Shown: piece by piece, positions 49,911-62,663 of the stretch
Position numbering within the stretch: position 1 is the stretch's first letter
Layout of the letters: the number at the start of each line of letters is the position of its first letter
Source of the DNA: Pisaster brevispinus
Taxonomy: Eukaryota; Echinodermata; Asteroidea; Forcipulatida; Asteriidae
Reading direction: 5' to 3'
DNA length: 64,000 bases
Assembly: GCA_023634235.1 (NCBI GenBank)
Contig: JAMKCF010000008.1
Location: 1,059,001 to 1,123,000 of the forward strand
The notes under the pieces: model-generated
Databases searched by the model: none
Seen by the model: the letters and a program-made list of their open reading frames with translations, nothing else
What the model was told of the DNA's origin: nothing
Made by a program: the position numbers and the translations under genes

Positions 49911-50819
49911 AGTTTCATAAATACATATATCTCAACACATTCAAAGTTGATTTATTAAAAACTCTCAAATTCTCAAAGCTTTGAACTAAAAAGACATGAC
50001 AAAATCCGAATAAATTGCCCAGCAAGCATCAGCAAAAATAATGGTTTTAAAGAGTTTTGGAAAACGAAAAGTTAATCCAAATTTGACAGCATTTAAAATC
50101 TTACGGACTAAGATGTCAAAGAACACTATGCAGAGATTTTAAAGCATCACAGTTTGCTCCTTGCCAACTTCCCTAACACACCAAGGACAAAATGTTGTAG
50201 CCAATTAGAAAAAACAATTACATAAAGTGTGAAGATATCCTTTTATATTTTGTTATTTGTAATAGGTGCTAAAAAGCAACAACCATAATAAGTTGATTAT
50301 ATTTTTTAACTCTCTCACCATTCCAAGTTTTCCATTATCAACTTTATGTTTTATTTTGTCTACAAAATTGAAGAAAAACAGAGAGATATGAAATAATAGA
50401 TATTTTGAAGAAGCTGCATATAAGCTGGCCTTTTAACAGCCAGTTCATTTTGTAATTTATGTTCCATTGTTGAAGACTTCTTGCGCGCGTCACATAAGCC
50501 TTAATTGAACCATCGCAAAGATGTAAAAAATGCACATCATTTACTGAAAGTTCAGTGCTGTGAATACATTACTGTTTGACCTCAACACCACCAAGGATTT
50601 TATCAAATCAAAATCTCCCCTTTAAGTTTTAAGCACCAATCATTCCCGCAAATGTTCACAATTTTAAAAGCTCTGATTTTTCGTGAAAACCTTGGGTGAA
50701 TAATTATGCCCAATTACAAAAGTTTCCTGCTGAATGCAATATTTATAAAAAATGCATCATGTATAAAGTAAATTGAAAATTGATGTTTATCTGTCATATG
50801 ATAGAGTATGAAGTTACCT

Positions 50820-51016
50820 GGGCCCAATTTCATAGAGCTGCTTAAGCAGAAAATAATGCTTAACAATTTCCTGCTAAGCAGAAATGAGCAGGATACCAGT
50901 CACAAATTGTACACGTGACATCGTAGTTTGGCTGGTAACCTTATTCTGGTAAGCAAAATTTTATTGTTTGTGCTTAGCAAATTTTTGTGCTTAAGCAGCT
51001 CTATGAAATTGGGCCC
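50820..51016. mobile_element. Palindromic MITE, copy 1
   Basis: The element is about 197 bp with inverted ends of roughly 28 bp starting GGGCCCAATTTCATAGAGC and continuing TGCTTAAGC. Internal sequence is partly self-complementary (GCTTAGCA and TGCTAAGC). The same family occurs at 53911 and, degraded, at 54095 and 62299. It has no coding capacity. I could not define a clear target duplication. Confidence 0.85.
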
Positions 51017-51781
51017 TGTTTGATGGTAAAATGTACACAGCTAAATATTGAGTTTCTTGAGACAATGGGAACTTGTCTTCCAAGAGCCTTGGAGCATATT
51101 ACTGGTAATAGAAACAGAAAGTATGTGTCAATGGATGTCGTTACTGCATCTTCCTTAACATACAATGCAAAAGAAAAGAAATAAGCGACATAATTGTACT
51201 ACATGTACATAATTAGTTATGATAATTGTCACAGTAGTTTTTATATAAACAAGAAGCAAGGAATCGATGGAGTATTCTTAGTTTTCTAAACTATTTTTTT
51301 GGTGTAAATTCTGATACAAATACGTGTAACTGAATGTAATAATACTATGTTACCTCTACACTATACTTCCAATGTAAATACTAATGGTCAGAAATTGGAC
51401 CAAATTTTGTAAAAGCACATGTTTTTGAAGATCATCAGTCTTAATTTTGATTTAAATACTTTGCACATCTTTCTTTGCATTTTGACTTATCACACACAAA
51501 CTTGAAAAGATTATTCAGAAGTATTTCTTATTGGAAATGTAAATTGAAGTTCCTTGTTTAGATCCACAAGTGGGCATAGTTACAAAGTGAACTTGGGGTT
51601 GTATTTAGTTTGGGGGGGGGGGAGGGGCGGCTGTAGAGTTGAGTGCAATCAAGTCTGCATTTATCAAAAGGGAGTTTATCTTTGTGGTTGAAATGCAACT
51701 ATTGATCCCTATCACAACTGTCATACTCGTAGCTGTCATGCTCACCATTGTCAGAATTAACTGGTAAACCTTGTGTTGCCT

Positions 51782-51836
51782 AAAATGTGCACTGCACAAC
51801 CAAGATTATTGCGATGAAGACGCCAGGTGAATTGGG
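51782..51836 (+). repeat. Dispersed ~55-bp repeat, copy 2
   Basis: It matches 16640-16700 (AAGATTATTGCGATGAAGAC then GCCAGGTGAATTGGGTCAATAG) in the same orientation. It is likely a fragment of an interspersed element. Confidence 0.7.
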
Positions 51837-52279
51837 TCAATAGTGATGGAGATGATAAAGCAATGTACATGGTTAAATCACTAAATGTTATCTTTGGTGA
51901 CTCTTGGCAAGAGGAATGGGTCACCTGACCAGATCTTTTTGTTCATAGGACTAAAACTCACAAAATATAAGTGAGTGAGTCCATTGTTTTGTGCCAACCC
52001 CTCAGATCGTCACTTGGCTCTCTGTAAGGTCAGCTATTGCTATGCATGCATTGGTATATTTTTGTAGGATTTAAGAAAAGAAAATTGTCAAGTGAATCTT
52101 ACACATTCCCAACAATTCCACAATGACTTCGATTATAGAGAATACTTTTCCAAAACTCTATTTTTTGTACTTTTTTATATAAAACTTCACGGTGCCAATG
52201 ATATACGACTTTAAAATTTTGTTGGTTATGTTATGGGTCTCTTTGGTTACATTTTTGTGTGTGAACACATCATCATTTC

Positions 52280-52285
52280 AATAAA
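52280..52285 (+). terminator. Candidate poly(A) signal of RREB1
   Basis: AATAAA lies about 2.4 kb after the RREB1 stop. Earlier A/T-rich variants exist, so this is only one candidate for the transcript end. Confidence 0.35.
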
Positions 52286-53910
52286 TAGATAAAGTATGCA
52301 TATTATATGGTTTTGTTTTAAGTTTACATTCGAAGGTTATATATCTAAATGTGGAGAGTGCACAAGTGTGTTGATTTTACAAACAGTTGACCCCAACCAT
52401 GCCCTACGCCCTACCTATGTGTAGGTTTAGTAATGTATACTGTATTATTTTATGCTGCATTCATATACAGTGTTTGTTTCAATTTAGCATTTATTTATGT
52501 AAATTTCTGATGTTAGTACATGTATTTACCTGGTAAGGCTTCTGAATGGGAATTTTTCTTGTTGCTAGAATCTTCTTCGTCCATGATGAACGAATCCACC
52601 AGGCAGGGTAAACTGTGCCTAGTTGAAAATAGTCTGCTCATTGGTTTGATACAAAGTGAAATAGCATGGTAATCATTCTGTGAAGTTCAGGAGCCTGACC
52701 AAGATTGCAGCACTCTGGCTACTCTTAGTATCACAATTGAAATGAAAAAAAAAGGATAAATATTTTAGAAACCAAAAGAAATGAAAGGTTGTAGCAATTC
52801 GAACAAGAAAATTGGGGGTTCAGATAATGGATATTGTCAAGTAAGTTCTTGTCTCTAAATGTAAATAAGATAAGATTGAGTATAAAGCCAGTTTTACCTT
52901 CTGTTTGATTTCAGAAAATGATGGGTTCAAAAGTTTAGTCTTCAAAATTATAGTTTTGACTGTGGCTCCTTAAGCCACTCTAAGCAAGTACATCAATCAA
53001 CCTTCTTTAAAACTGGCTGATAGAACCTGAAAGCCATAGCCAAGTGTTGTCACAGATGTAACTGTGGAAATGAGAATCAGTTATCGATGTAAAGATAAAG
53101 TTTGTAACTGTCTTCCAAGATAAGTCAGGTTTTATGCGCATTGTCTTGTCCACATATATCTTCAAGGTAAAGTGGAGATTATGGATGACTATATGCACCG
53201 TTGTTGCCTTAATAATAATTCTTCCATGATAAATTTTATATTTCTATAATTAATTTTGGGGAAACTATGCAGTTGTTTCAAACTTTGTGTACATTACATG
53301 ATTGACTAATAATAAAATACATAAGAAAAGTAAAATCTCTGAACAAAGATTACATGTGTACTTGTATTTGGTTTTTAGTTTGAACACATTCAAAGGTTTT
53401 TAGCAACCTTTTTTTTGGAGGACTGCTACAATATTCACATTATCATTTTTGAGGACTTCAATAGTTTTAACAAGAATAACATGGAAACCTTTTCAAGTAT
53501 TACTGTGTATCAATGATGTTGCTTAGAATCTGTTTCAGTCTTATTTGCATCTATAACTTGCTAATGACTACAAGACAATGAAATAATCGTACTGCATCCA
53601 GAAAAATCTTGACTTCATTGATAATTTTATTACCATGAATTTCAATCTTCAATTATCAACACAACTCGTTATCTAAAATAGTGCTACATAATTCCATATA
53701 CTTACTCTGAGGCAGAAATGATATTTGGCCCTTGGAAATGTAGGACAACTTCATTGAGGACATATAGGCTTCAATAAACTGCCTGGTATGTGCATCCCCA
53801 GCTTTTGGCTGTAATGCTTTGAGCCAAAGTGGGATAAATGTACTTGATGCACCATAATCTTCAGGGAAGGAGCAACCTGATAGCAAGGAAAAGGTCTTGG
53901 CTTTCAGGCT
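52286..53910. other. Intergenic DNA between convergent RREB1 and ZNF341
   Basis: AT-rich sequence with no supported gene. The short frames present have no splice or family support. Confidence 0.5.
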
Positions 53911-54099
53911 GGGCCCAATTTCATAGAGCTGCTTAAGCACAAAAAGATGCCGAGCACAACAAATACTTAACATAAAAAGGTTACCAACCAAACTACCATG
54001 TCACATGTACCATTTGTGACTGGTATCCTGCTCATTTCTGCTTAGCAGGAAGTTGTTAAGCAATGTTTTCTGCTTAAGCAGCTCTATGAAATTGGGCCC
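53911..54099. mobile_element. Palindromic MITE, copy 2
   Basis: It has the same termini as the element at 50820 (GGGCCCAATTTCATAGAGC...GCTCTATGAAATTGGGCCC). The interior is related but inverted relative to that copy: ACTGGTATCCTGCTCATTTC here against GAGCAGGATACCAGT there. Length is about 189 bp. Confidence 0.85.
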
Positions 54100-54265
54100 T
54101 GTAAGCAGACGTTTCCAGCAAACTTGCCGGCTGTTCTTGTATTAAGCAGATGAGTGAGGCAACAATGCAAATCCATTATGAATGCGGACACGCTTAAGCA
54201 TGTTTTGCTGCTGTAGTTAGCACAACAACTTGCTTACCGGTAAACAGCTTTATGAAATCGGACCC
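54095..54265. mobile_element. Degraded MITE adjoining copy 2
   Basis: The right end (AACAGCTTTATGAAATCGGACCC) is a diverged terminal repeat of the same family. The left end merges with the right end of the 53911-54099 element, suggesting a tandem or nested insertion. Confidence 0.55.
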
Positions 54266-54883
54266 ACTGATATATTGTTTTTGTCAGGGCAAGACAAAAG
54301 TCCTTAGTAAAGGAGACTTCTTTGACTATGAGGAACTGAACTTGAATCATGTTGGGAAGCGACACTTTGACATACTTAAATGATCAGTATTCTGAATTTC
54401 AGTGAACGTTTTCAAAAACTTTGTTTGTTTTACACTTTGAATTTTTACCATTTTTAAACTAAATAATTATTATACGATTACTTAGAATAACCCACATCTG
54501 ATAAAAAGGCGTGCTATGTGGGTCTGGAAAAAAAGAAAAAAGTTTCAGTGATGATTTGATTTTGAATGAAAATAAGGGACAAGAGTTATTCAATTCAAAA
54601 GATGACCCTGTCCTGAGACAATAATAATTTGCTCTTGATAATAAATTGCTTTTAATTTTCAACACATAAGTGGTACAGCACTAATTCTATGCCAAATCAC
54701 AACAACCAAAACATTTCACATTGTCAGTGCAACAATATACAAGTAAGTACTCTAAACAAAATTGAACTTCAGGGTAAGAACAATCTTAAGACAATCTTAA
54801 ACATTGTTTAAAAACGCTCTTCAAAAATGCAGTAACTTTCCATAGTTAGAACTGGGAACAAAGAACATCTCAAAGAACTACTC

Positions 54884-54889
54884 TTTATT
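54884..54889 (-). terminator. Candidate poly(A) signal of ZNF341
   Basis: TTTATT on the plus strand (AATAAA on the gene strand), about 520 bp beyond the stop codon at 55407. Other candidates cannot be excluded. Confidence 0.3.
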
Positions 54890-55406
54890 CCTTGAGATGC
54901 CTTAGCCAATCTGAACAGATTGCCATTGTTGCCAACAGACAAAGTTATCTCTGGTTTCACTATGACCAATCAACTCTGGTAAATACGTGTCATGTGTGCT
55001 GAAAAAAGATCAACATTCTCACAAATTGGTTATGGCAGAAGCTTGGAACATCATTGTCAAATTGACATACTGAGTCTATTAATGCAGCCACCAAATATCT
55101 AAAACATTTCAGCTTAAAATCCCTACCCAAATATTAACAAACATTGCTTTGGTATACAGATTATAGAAAACTTCCCATTAGTTTGTTGTAATGGATGATG
55201 CCTATGTCATAGTAACTGCATTCTCTGTTGAAGAAATTACTTCCATCTGTATAAGATGGAGACTGTGAGAGTGCTTCAAGATATACAATAAACATCTTCA
55301 AGTAAATGAAGGATTGGGATAGAATGGTTTCCCTCAAATATATACAACTCTTGGAACCATTCAAAACCATTCTTAGGGGGAAAAGTGAATTCTAAACTTC
55401 AAGTAA

Positions 55407-58400
55407 CTATTGAGCCATATTCATTCTTTCCTGGTTCTGACTCTGCTCCACCATTTGCCCGATGTCCAGTAGAGCAATGGCCGTAGCATTTGCAGTTGCT
55501 ATCTGTTCACTGGTAACCTCACTATTGGATATTGGTACAGCCACCTGAACGATGGAATGTGTCTGCTGGCTCTCTAACTGTGATGTTATTGCTTGTAGAT
55601 CTCTCTCAATGTCCGCCGTTGAACGGTTTCCAATCTTCTTTAAGTGGCTCTGCTCATTACTGTTCTGCTCAAGTGTGTCTAACTTGTCTTCAGAATCCAT
55701 CTCTGTGGGATCTTCTATCACTGCCAATTTGTTAGCGTTTACGGCCTCCTGGCACTGGGCCCACATTGGACATTGGTGGAATTTCAGATAACGGGCATAG
55801 GCAAAGCCCTTATTGCACCTGCTGCAGCGAATGGGGTAATCATTGGAATGTGTTAGCATGTGTTCATTAAGATTGGGCCTTCTAGTGAAAGCCTTGGAAC
55901 ACTGGGGGCATTTGAAGGGCTTAACACCACTATGTGACACCATGTGGATACGTAAAGATGCAAAGTTCTTGAACTCTTTCTTACAATCAGAGACATTGCG
56001 GAAGGGGCACTTGAGCTTTCTCTTTGGACCATGGATTTGCCTCTTGTGCTTTGCAAGCTTATCTGGATTCTTGAAGGACTTGTCACACTGATCACATTTA
56101 TGAGGTCGACTAGCAGCGGCGTGGCTAGCCATGTGTACCTTGAAGATGGCTGCAGTACTGAAGTTTTTGTGGCAGCGACGACACTCAAAAGTGCTTCCCC
56201 GGCGTGTCTTCTTGGTGGAGAGGTTACGTCTAAGAAAGTGCTGGCATGGGAAGGCGTTCTTGCAGAATGGACAGCTATGATGATGCCTGGTGCTGGTAAG
56301 ATGCTGGCCTAGCTCCTCTAGGCTGGTGAATTCTGTCTTGCACTTTTGGCAAATAAATTCCCTGTGAAACAAAAAAGTCAACGTATTGAAACAATGAATT
56401 AAGGTACGTTATAAGTACCTGATATCATGAAATGTGACGATGATCTACAGACAAAAAATTGCATCACATTCAACTTTTCATTCCTCAACAGAACAATCCA
56501 TCTTCAAAAACTTGTAATAGATCATCTGTCTGCTACCAACTTCATCATGAGTCCCCAGTGCAACAAAAATGAATACCAAATGACAATTTTTATCATACCA
56601 AACGAATGGTCTTTGAAATCCATTTCTAATTTTTTTTGCATACATTTTTGTTTGGTATGAAAGCTTTGAAAAGCCAAGTAATATTGTTACAGTCAAATGC
56701 AACCCTATACTCTGTACTCATCTGTTATTTTAATTTCCCGGCCACATATTACTCCACTGCCTGTAAAATGTTTGGCCTTCGAATAACAAATCAACATAGC
56801 TGTCCACTCGAATACATGCTGCGTAAGATGTTTTTTCTGTGCAACTCTGAGTATCATCATAAATAATTAATTCACGTAACTACCTATGATGTCGGATTTT
56901 CCCTCGGGAATTTTTATAAATATATTTATTGAAATAGTTCAACATTTTGCTCACTTTTGCTCTTCCCTTCTGCGTAGTTTGCTTGGTGACTTTCCTGTAT
57001 CTTGATTTCCATCTGCTGAAAAAACAAAAATTTATATAAAATAAAAGTAAAATCAAAACTGGTATAATAAGAAAGTGTTATTTCCTACAGCACTTTTAAA
57101 TGTCAAACAGTTTGCATGATTGATTACCTTCTTCTTCTCCATCTCCAACCTTTGCAGCCTCTTCTTGTGCTTGCTGCAGAGAAAACAACAAATAACATAA
57201 GTATTAGAAACCAAAAACTTCACCAGCCTAGAGTCTCGATCGCTACCACCTCCTGCATGGTTGCTCTGGAATCTTCCCCTCTCCAATCATGATTTCTTTA
57301 CCTACCTCCTTTCCGATTATTGAGTGGGGGTAAATTATTACCTTTATTACCTCACCCTCACTCCACCCCATCCCATCTGATTTAAGGGGCCGCCTACATG
57401 TACTTCCCTCTGGGTATTACGTAAACCTTCTCACTTCCTGGCCAAAAATAGTAAACCAGAGTTGTCATTATTTCTCAAGGTTTTTTTTTTTTACATAGTC
57501 TGCATTTATTGCAAGAATTTTTCAATCAAATCTCTCCATCCATCCCCTACCCCCCCCCCCAGCTTAGAGTAGACCCACTTTTTCCTGGCACAGCAGCTCT
57601 GATGGTAGAGCAGGGAAAGGACATTAACCTACCCTTCTCCCTACCCCATCCCCTACCCCTACCCCAACCAACCTAAGGGTCGACCTACCTCTTCCTGCAT
57701 GGCAGCTTTGATGGTAGAACATCTCTTATTCCTCATCATATGAGTCTTCATATTGGACTTCTGAGAGAAGCATTTATTGCAGATCTCACACTTGAAGGGT
57801 TTCTCTCCCGTGTGGCTTCTCATGTGTTGCTGAAGATCAAAGGACCCAACAAACATCTTGTTGCAATGTGGACATTGCTGTCAAGGTGGAAAAAGGGGAA
57901 TAAATAAATAACACTTTTGAATTCAAAAGTAATTTAAGCTTAGCAGGCAATATGTGTTAAGTAGAAGTTTTTCTTCCAGATCCAAATCTGTTACTTATGA
58001 CAAATTCTTCAGAGCCAAAGTCATACCTCATGCTTCTGAGTTTAACGTTTGTGCATGCATCCTGCAATTCTCATAAAGAAAGAGATGATTTTGTTGTAGT
58101 ACAAAAGATGAATGATAAAAAAATTAAGGCCACATCTTGTTGCATGCTGTACTAAAGCTGCTGTTGTTGTTGATGCTGCTGTTTGTGTTGCTGTTGCTGT
58201 GGTTATATTACTGTGTATCACAAAAACCCAAGGATGGGATTAAGAAATGTCTTACATGATGCTTGGGTAGATTTTCATTCAGTTTTTTGGACAGGTCCTT
58301 GTGCGTCATCAAGTGCTTCCTAACAGTGCATCTCTCTGCAAATTGCCTTTTGCAGAGTGGACACTCAAACGGCTTCTCTCTTGTGTGGTATCTCAGATGT

Positions 58401-58724
58401 CTCTGAAGCTCATGGTTCCAGGGAAATGTCTTATCACAGTATTGACACTTGTGGACCTTCTTAGAAGGAGCTCTCGATATCTTTCCTCCAATTGGTGAGA
58501 GGTGAACCTGCCGCTTACGCCGAGGCTTTGGAGAATCTGGAGATTGTTTTGGCTTGCGAGGCTGTCGTGGCTTCTTTGGTTTGGGGGATTGCTTTGGAGG
58601 GACGGCAACTTCTTTAGGTTGATCAAGGGGGCTGGGCATGATGGTGAAAGTAGCTGGGAGGGTTTCATTGGATGTTTGCAAGACAACTGCATGCTGTACT
58701 TGCTGCTGTTGTTGATGGTGTTGC

Positions 58725-58768
<44 letters not shown>

Positions 58769-58790
58769 GTGTTGCTGTTGCTGCTGCTGT

Positions 58791-58825
<35 letters not shown>

Positions 58826-61323
58826 ATGATGTTGTTGTTGCTGCAAGGTGATTGTACTGGATCCCATATGGGTGCTACTATTTGCATGCGTATAGGTCTG
58901 GTGGTTTGTAGTGGCTGCATAGGAAATGTGAAATAACATTAATTATTGCAATCACTGCATGACATCACTTGAACATCCGAGACAACTATGATAACACAAC
59001 TTATCACATAGGATTTAGTGGAAAAGAAAACAATTAACAGTGTTCCTTACCTATTCCCATCTGAGAATGTGGAGCAAGGAAGGGTCCAGCAGGCATGGAC
59101 ATAGGTGGTCTCTGCAACACGGTATTCTGATACTGGTCCATATTGGTGTAGTTGGATATCGGAACCCCTTGATCCCCTAGCACCACCTCTGACGACACCT
59201 GCATATGTGGAGAATGACCTAAGTTGCCATAGGTATGACCTCTGTTCTGCTGTTGCATCATGGGATGCCCATGAGGTACATGGACATTGGTCGGCATGAC
59301 ACATTGCGATTGTTTATGACTCATAAACTGGTTGATGGTGACGAAGCGACGTTTGCATTTACCACAAAGAAACACATCATCCTCTCCACACACTATTTGA
59401 CAAAAAATATACATTTTAATATTTAGTTTTCTTTGTTAATTTGTTTTCTTCGTTCCAACAATGGAGAAATTTACTTCATCGATGACCAGATTATCTTGGA
59501 TTGTAATATATTTTGAATTTCATTTTTAGCGACCACAATCTTTAACAGTTTTTCTCTTTCTGCGTTTGAAAACTAAATATTTCAAACAAAATCATATTGT
59601 TGTGTACTATTACTGAATTTTAAAAAAATGCCTTTTTAAAAGTTGGATTTAAAAATCATCCAGGAAGCCTGCTGACGTTAACCTTGGCGCTTAAGAAACC
59701 TACTCAGGCAGTCACTATACTCTTCCCTGGTATTTCTTACCTGTGACCGTTGTCTGCACAACATGTTGTGGCTGTCCCTCCATCAGACAAGTTGCCTGCT
59801 GGTTGGTGTCCATAACTACAGAGGATATTAAAAGGTCAAAGGTTAAGCTTTCTAAATACACCAAATATTAATTATGACTCCAATATATAGTCTCTGCTGT
59901 CTCCTGGATGATTTTCATTTAAGAAATGTCTTTAGACTAATTTATCTGTTGTGTAAGAGTATTATCTAATTGATCACTACCAGTGGAAATAATAAAGGGT
60001 ACCATTTACTAACAGCCCAATGGCTACTTGAAAAAGCACTACACCTTTGTTTATTTAGTAACTTTAAGGGGCTTTCTTGCTAATTCACATGGATGGAGGA
60101 CTGGAGGTACTCAACATCCAGTACTGATTTTTTAACCTATGACCTGTAGCTGTGACTTTTAGCTGTATGCTATACACAATCAACTTTTGCGAATCAATCT
60201 TAAGCTGAATCTTATCGCATTATGAAATTGTGCCAAGATTAGGCCTAAGAAGTTAAGTAAGAGGTAACCCATCTGCCCTTAAGTGGCCCAAATGGTCTCT
60301 TTGACTTTGAGTTAAAATTTTTAGTAAGAGCAACAAAAAACATGTTTTCCTCAATATGTTTTAGTTTTCTCTCCCAGAAGTTTGAGACATCCAGAAAGTG
60401 ATAAAATAAAAGCTCATTTGACGTGTCTGTAATGGTTTATCTTTAAGACTTAAAAACAACCGTGAAACAACTAGCTATTACATTAGTATTTAATTATTGA
60501 TGAAATTATATTAAGAAAATTAATTTCCCCTCGAAATCAAGCGTTGGCCTTATTTCTTATTTTATAAACAGCCTTTAAGAAAATGAACTAACTTAAACAA
60601 AATTAATTGTATAGATTGCGTCTCCTTAAATGTTTCCTCAGCATTCTACTTTTTACTCCAAAGTCCAATGTTGAAGATTTTATGGTTTGGATATTCAAAT
60701 CAAAGCAAACATTGAAGGTTGAATTTTCAAACAGGCCATCAAAAATGGTCAACAAAGTTTTATTGAGGAGAGCTCGAGATTTATCTGTAATAATAATTCT
60801 ACCTTAAATATGTATTATATTTCTTAAGAATAAGAGGCATTATTTTCTTTAATGTTTTTTAATTCCATAATTGTGTTAATTTTAAGTTGATTCCAACATC
60901 CCAAACATAATCGATTGGTTATCGAACAGCCGTTAACTTTACATTACTTCACTACTGCACTCGTTACAAACTCAACGACCCGTGCAAGACAATACTGCAG
61001 TACGAAGTACCCGTTGGTTGCATTTGCCGTAGGTTCCAGCACACATTCGCGGCTGTTTATTTTCCCTATCTCAACACGCATTTCTACAGTGTGTGCAAGG
61101 CGACTGTTTTAGGAATTCAAGACTGTTGACCCTTACGTTGCAACAGAAAACACTTCTTTAAGGTCAATATCAATTTACCAATTCATGAATTTACTATTAA
61201 AGAGATCCCTGATGTTTTATATAACTGACCAAGGTTTTTATTTGTCATTTTTTGGAATATAAAGAGTGAATTACAACGGTTTCATATCTTACCCGACAAA
61301 CTGTTGAAAATGGCCTCCGCCAT
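55407..61323 (-). CDS. ZNF341: Zinc finger protein 341 orthologue
   Basis: A nuclear C2H2 factor; human ZNF341 activates STAT3 and STAT1 transcription. Eight phase-consistent coding exons: 61323-61293, 59815-59741, 59392-59051, 58914-58256, 57877-57689, 57173-57128, 57015-56955 and 56361-55407, encoding 785 aa (human about 850). Diagnostic matches are [13 protein letters not shown] at the start (human MAQTIFEALEGMD) and [13 protein letters not shown] near residue 41. Others are [20 protein letters not shown] near 380 and the C-terminal block including [17 protein letters not shown] Gln/His tract occupies about 173-222, followed by a Pro/Lys-rich basic stretch. Fingers lie near 41-65, 304-356, 370-425 and 470-670. 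One exon-8 finger ([21 protein letters not shown]) has lost its zinc-binding histidines. The human central fingers between the two conserved blocks appear absent, replaced by short exons 6-7. An in-frame ATG at 61344 would add seven residues. The exon 7 donor (AAAA|GTGAGC) was chosen because reading through meets a stop. Confidence 0.9.
58701..58845 (-). repeat. CAG/CAA repeat encoding the ZNF341 Gln/His tract
   Basis: Within ZNF341 exon 4 an imperfect CAG/CAA repeat encodes about 48 residues, mostly Gln with interspersed His. CAA interruptions are frequent, which usually stabilises such tracts. A short related CAG/CAA patch also sits in the next intron (about 58155-58205). Confidence 0.95.
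59816..61292 (-). other. ZNF341 intron 1
   Basis: AT-rich intron between the tiny first exon (31 nt of coding sequence) and exon 2. No supported feature inside; the short plus-strand frames are uninformative. Confidence 0.5.
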
Positions 61324-61344
61324 TTTTGCACCGTACGACGCCAT

Positions 61345-62298
61345 TTGGTAAAAATTTTAACCATACGCTTCTTTCGGGCAAAACTTAAACCCCTGAATTG
61401 ACGCGGAAATTATAATTTTTGCCTATGAAAGTTCGAACAATTCTAAATATCCTCTAAACGGGTATATTCTAACATAATATTATTCAAAATCATTGCTTAA
61501 AATTCCCACTAAATTATTTTTGGTCCGGATGATATGCGGGAAAACAAATATATGATGTCCCTAAACTAATAAGCATAAAATAGCCACGATACGAACGGCC
61601 GAGCACTTCGCTGGCACTAGACGACTGTTGCTGTAATGATATTCGTGTACATGGGGACCAGCACTCGACGAGCGGAGGGATAAGAATCAATTATCTACGG
61701 TTTGGGTGCATCACCTATTCAATCAACATCCGCAGTCTAGCAAAAAAGCAAATAGGCCACTATTGACTTTTTAATAAAATCAACCAAATTGATTCAAATT
61801 TGTGTCCGCTTACATAAAAGATGATTTATTTACAACAGAAAAAACCAACACCAGTTTTAAAACAAATCAAATTCTTAAACTAATTTATTCATATTGTGAT
61901 GGAATTTTTTTTAAAGGGTTTTCAAGTGAAAGCTGTCAATTTATGACATGAAAAGTTCACATCTTGGAAAAATTGACAAGCTGGGTATTTACTCTGTAGT
62001 TTCCTACGTTGAATCTTAAACAGCTAAAGGGATAGCCATTTTAAAGTTCATGCATAATGAAGTACTCACTTATGTTGCAAAACCAAATCTGGCACACAAT
62101 TTCAATCTTAAATGGCAAGGACATTTACTTAAGAAATTTGCAAACAGTTAAAAAAGACAAATTTGGTTGATCAAAGTTAATTTTGTTTATTTTGCTGTAA
62201 CAATTAAGCATTACAAAGTAAAATGTGAAATTTAAGGGAAAATAATTTTTAATTAAGGTCTTACTAATTGTATTCTGAACAATGCATTGAGAAAATCT
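61345..62298. other. ZNF341 upstream region
   Basis: The 61345-61700 part is richer in CpG than its surroundings (for example CGATACGAACGGCCGAGCAC at about 61589) and is the likely ZNF341 promoter. The remainder is AT-rich with nothing identifiable. Confidence 0.4.
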
Positions 62299-62425
62299 GG
62301 GTCCAATTTCATGGAGATGATCTGGAAGCACATTTGCTTTGAAGCATAGAAAACTGCTTAATTTCTAAAAAGCAAAATGCTAACAGATTCTCTTTTTTTT
62401 TGGCATCTCAATAAAATTGAGCCTT
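62299..62425. mobile_element. Degraded MITE of the GGGCCCAATTTCATAGAG family
   Basis: The left end GGGTCCAATTTCATGGAGAT and right end CTCAATAAAATTGAGCC are diverged versions of the terminal repeats at 50820 and 53911, about 125 bp apart. An older, shortened copy. Confidence 0.55.
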
Positions 62426-62663
62426 TCACTTTATGCAGCCCTTTTGTATGGTTCTCTATATGCCAGTAAAATTATAGCACTGTCAAGCTATACATAAATA
62501 AAACTTGACTTTCACCACAATAAAAAACAAAGCATTCAAAGACTACATCTACAAAAACTGTCTTCAGTTTGGCTTATGCTAATAACAGTTCTGGGAGGTC
62601 TTGTGTGAAATAAAAACCTTCATTCAGAAACTGAATCCAAAACATACGAGGCTAGAAGACAAA

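Larger units (their letters stand above)
49911..52285 (+). other. Probable RREB1 3'UTR and flank
   Basis: AT-rich sequence follows the TGA. It contains one MITE insertion (50820-51016), a G run at 51611, and a fragment of a dispersed repeat (51782-51836). No other gene is supported. Confidence 0.5.
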
